A DNA stretch of 6,879 nucleotides, taken from assembly GCA_002067045.1 (NCBI GenBank), contig MVPZ01000191.1, positions 1 to 6,879 on the forward strand, written 5' to 3'. Positions 5,559-6,879 of this stretch are shown in pieces. The stretch comes from Methanomassiliicoccales archaeon PtaB.Bin134. Lineage in GTDB: Archaea; Thermoplasmatota; Thermoplasmata; Methanomassiliicoccales; UBA472. Made by a program: the position numbers and the translations under genes. The first letter of the stretch is position 1. Every line of letters starts with the position of its first letter. Under the pieces are notes generated by a model, which was given only the letters and a program-made list of their open reading frames with translations, was not told the DNA's origin and did no database searches.

Positions 5559-6839
5559 CTACCTTGACCTTGCTCCCGCAATCTCAGCTGCGACCTTCCG
5601 ACCGCCCACTATGGAGGGAAGGAAGCCTATCCCGTTGCACGCGGTATTGTACCAAAGCCCCGGCACGTGGGGATCCTTTCCGACCAGCCTGATCCCGTCC
5701 TTGGTGTAGCCCATGGGACCGTTCCAGCACATCATGTCCTCGTCTCGGAGCGCACACGTATAGGAACGGGCGAGGAAACCGTCGATCCGAGCGTAGACGC
5801 CCGGAGGATACTCCGCGCCGTGGTCCAGCTCCTCCGATATGGTCTGCTGGGGCCCGCCTACGGTCACCAGATCGTTACCGTTCAGAAGGAAGGGGCGTCG
5901 GGTGAGGTAGAAGTACGGTTCCTCCTCCGGGTCCCCCTCCTCGTGGAAATATGTGAAGGCTCCGGGGGCGGTCCTATCTTCTGAGGTGTGGGCGACCATT
6001 GACGCCACGTACCTACGCAAGGAATCGGATATCTTGGGCACGGTGGAGGATTCAAGCTCCGGGAGAGGGTATCCGTTGGTGCACAGCACGGCCGCATCGG
6101 CGGATACTGCCGTACCCTCCCCGAAGGAGATGCTGGAGACAGGGCTCTCCTCGTGGAGGACGAACCTCCCGGGGTACCTGTCCAGGAGGTGCCTGGCGAT
6201 GGCCCGGCTGAGCCGCCCGCTGTTGGCCAGGGACGCCGGTGCGGAGTAAGCGGCGATGTACTTTTCCCTGGTACAAAGGACCTCCTTGAGCCTGGATGGG
6301 GTCGCGGTCGAGACCATTTCGGCCAGCACTGGGTCGATCTCCACCTTTGGGACCAGGTCCTCATCGAGAATCAAGGGATGAACGGGAGCGCCGTACAACA
6401 GCCGGAGCTTCATCTCCTCCAGCTGCTTTTGGACCTCGGTCACTGAGGAGAGGCCGGTCCATATGGTGGTCTTGAACAGGCCGTCATGATACCCGATGCT
6501 GTTGCATATCTCATCCACCCTCTGGTGTCCGGAGCTTATCTCATTGAGCATGGAGGCGATTTCAGCGCCAGGGAGCGAGCCCAGCAGGTCCTTGAAGCTT
6601 CGTTCCACGGACGCGATCCCTTGACCCCCGTTCCGGCCCGATGCTCCGTAACCGACCTTGGTCCTCTCCACCAGGGTAACGTGGAGGTCGCTCTCCTGCA
6701 GTAGATAATAGGCGGTGGAGGTCCCTGCGATGCCCCCGCCGATGATCACTATGTCCGTCCTCTCCTCAGTGGCTAGGGGTTCACCTATCGGACGGTCGTC
6801 CATCTCCTTGATCCAGGGTGAGACGATCTCACAAGGCAT
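5559..6839 (-). CDS. FAD-dependent oxidoreductase, DAO family
   Basis: Flavoprotein of 426 residues, resembling the D-amino-acid oxidase/glycine oxidase/PuuB superfamily that oxidises amines or amino acids. The FAD-binding Rossmann motif IIGGGIAGTSTAYYL (32-46) is followed by the acidic strand end E58 and GYGASGRNGGQG (63-74), the conserved second FAD contact. A VLCTNGY segment (251-257) matches the strand returning to the FAD domain. The C-terminal FAD contact reads NTACNGIGFLPSIVGGRKVAAEI (split 398-412 and 413-420), with CNGIG where relatives often have GHG. The 28 residues ahead of the Rossmann fold are common in this family and contain no signal peptide, so it is cytoplasmic. M13 is a less likely start because its purine-rich AAGGAG touches the ATG. 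The stop is TAG, with a second in-frame TAG two codons on. Substrate is unknown; no partner subunit is adjacent. Confidence 0.9.
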   Translation of the reverse strand: MPCEIVSPWIKEMDDRPIGEPLATEERTDIVIIGGGIAGTSTAYYLLQESDLHVTLVERTKVGYGASGRNGGQGIASVERSFKDLLGSLPGAEIASMLNEISSGHQRVDEICNSIGYHDGLFKTTIWTGLSSVTEVQKQLEEMKLRLLYGAPVHPLILDEDLVPKVEIDPVLAEMVSTATPSRLKEVLCTREKYIAAYSAPASLANSGRLSRAIARHLLDRYPGRFVLHEESPVSSISFGEGTAVSADAAVLCTNGYPLPELESSTVPKISDSLRRYVASMVAHTSEDRTAPGAFTYFHEEGDPEEEPYFYLTRRPFLLNGNDLVTVGGPQQTISEELDHGAEYPPGVYARIDGFLARSYTCALRDEDMMCWNGPMGYTKDGIRLVGKDPHVPGLWYNTACNGIGFLPSIVGGRKVAAEIAGARSR

Positions 6840-6862
6840 GGTGTACCTGAAAAGTGAGGAAG

Positions 6863-6871
6863 TACAATTAA
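6863..6871 (-). promoter_or_regulatory. Archaeal box A (TATA) of the oxidoreductase gene
   Basis: On the minus strand TTAATTGTA (6871-6863) is centred 28 bases before the ATG at 6839, suggesting a leaderless or very short-leader mRNA. Only a weak AGGT lies between it and the start. TGTAC (6842-6846) and GTACA (6862-6866) form a small inverted repeat around the expected start of transcription, too short to call an operator. Confidence 0.45.
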
Positions 6872-6879
6872 CTCTCCTC

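Noticed and set aside
6801..6803. Met13 as the start of the oxidoreductase
   Set aside because: Its purine-rich AAGGAG directly touches the ATG, whereas the TATA-like box at 6863-6871 is correctly spaced for the upstream ATG at 6839.

Overview
The window reads as chromosomal DNA of a GC-rich euryarchaeon, possibly of the Thermoplasmata (Methanomassiliicoccales-like) or a neighbouring lineage. Four things point to archaea. The gene at 3633-4289 carries a bacterio-opsin-activator-type helix-turn-helix (HTH_10), a mainly archaeal family. AT-rich box-A-like elements lie about 25-32 bases upstream of three start codons, giving leaderless or nearly leaderless mRNAs. A strong Shine-Dalgarno is seen only at an internal operon gene. 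Arginine is often encoded by AGG. The assignment is inference from style; there is no rRNA or marker gene here.

Layout. 1-458 (+): C-terminal half of a CaCA-family cation (Na+/Ca2+-type) exchanger, cut by the left edge. 459-571: short convergent intergenic region with an inverted repeat. 3538-572 (-): two-gene operon, a LolD/MacB-type ABC ATPase followed nine bases later by a 760-residue permease with two FtsX domains. 3539-3632: divergent promoter region with inverted half-sites. 3633-4289 (+): HTH_10 transcription factor, transcribed away from the ABC operon. 4290-4448: intergenic region with a strong palindrome directly upstream of a TATA-like box. 4449-5510 (+): membrane-anchored, probably extracellular PHP-family metallohydrolase. 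5511-5558: short convergent gap. 6839-5559 (-): full-length FAD-dependent oxidoreductase of the DAO family, with its promoter at the right edge.

How the genes may work together. The only arrangement that argues for a functional link is the HTH_10 regulator divergent from the ABC operon: one short AT-rich region must serve both, and inverted half-sites sit within it, so local regulation of the transporter is a reasonable hypothesis. The exchanger, PHP protein and oxidoreductase have separate transcription units and no evident link to it. I see no tRNA, rRNA, CRISPR array, insertion sequence or phage gene, and no clearly new multigene system. The items most worth a second look are the regulator/ABC divergent region, the palindrome before the PHP gene, and the exported PHP hydrolase with a complete metal site.
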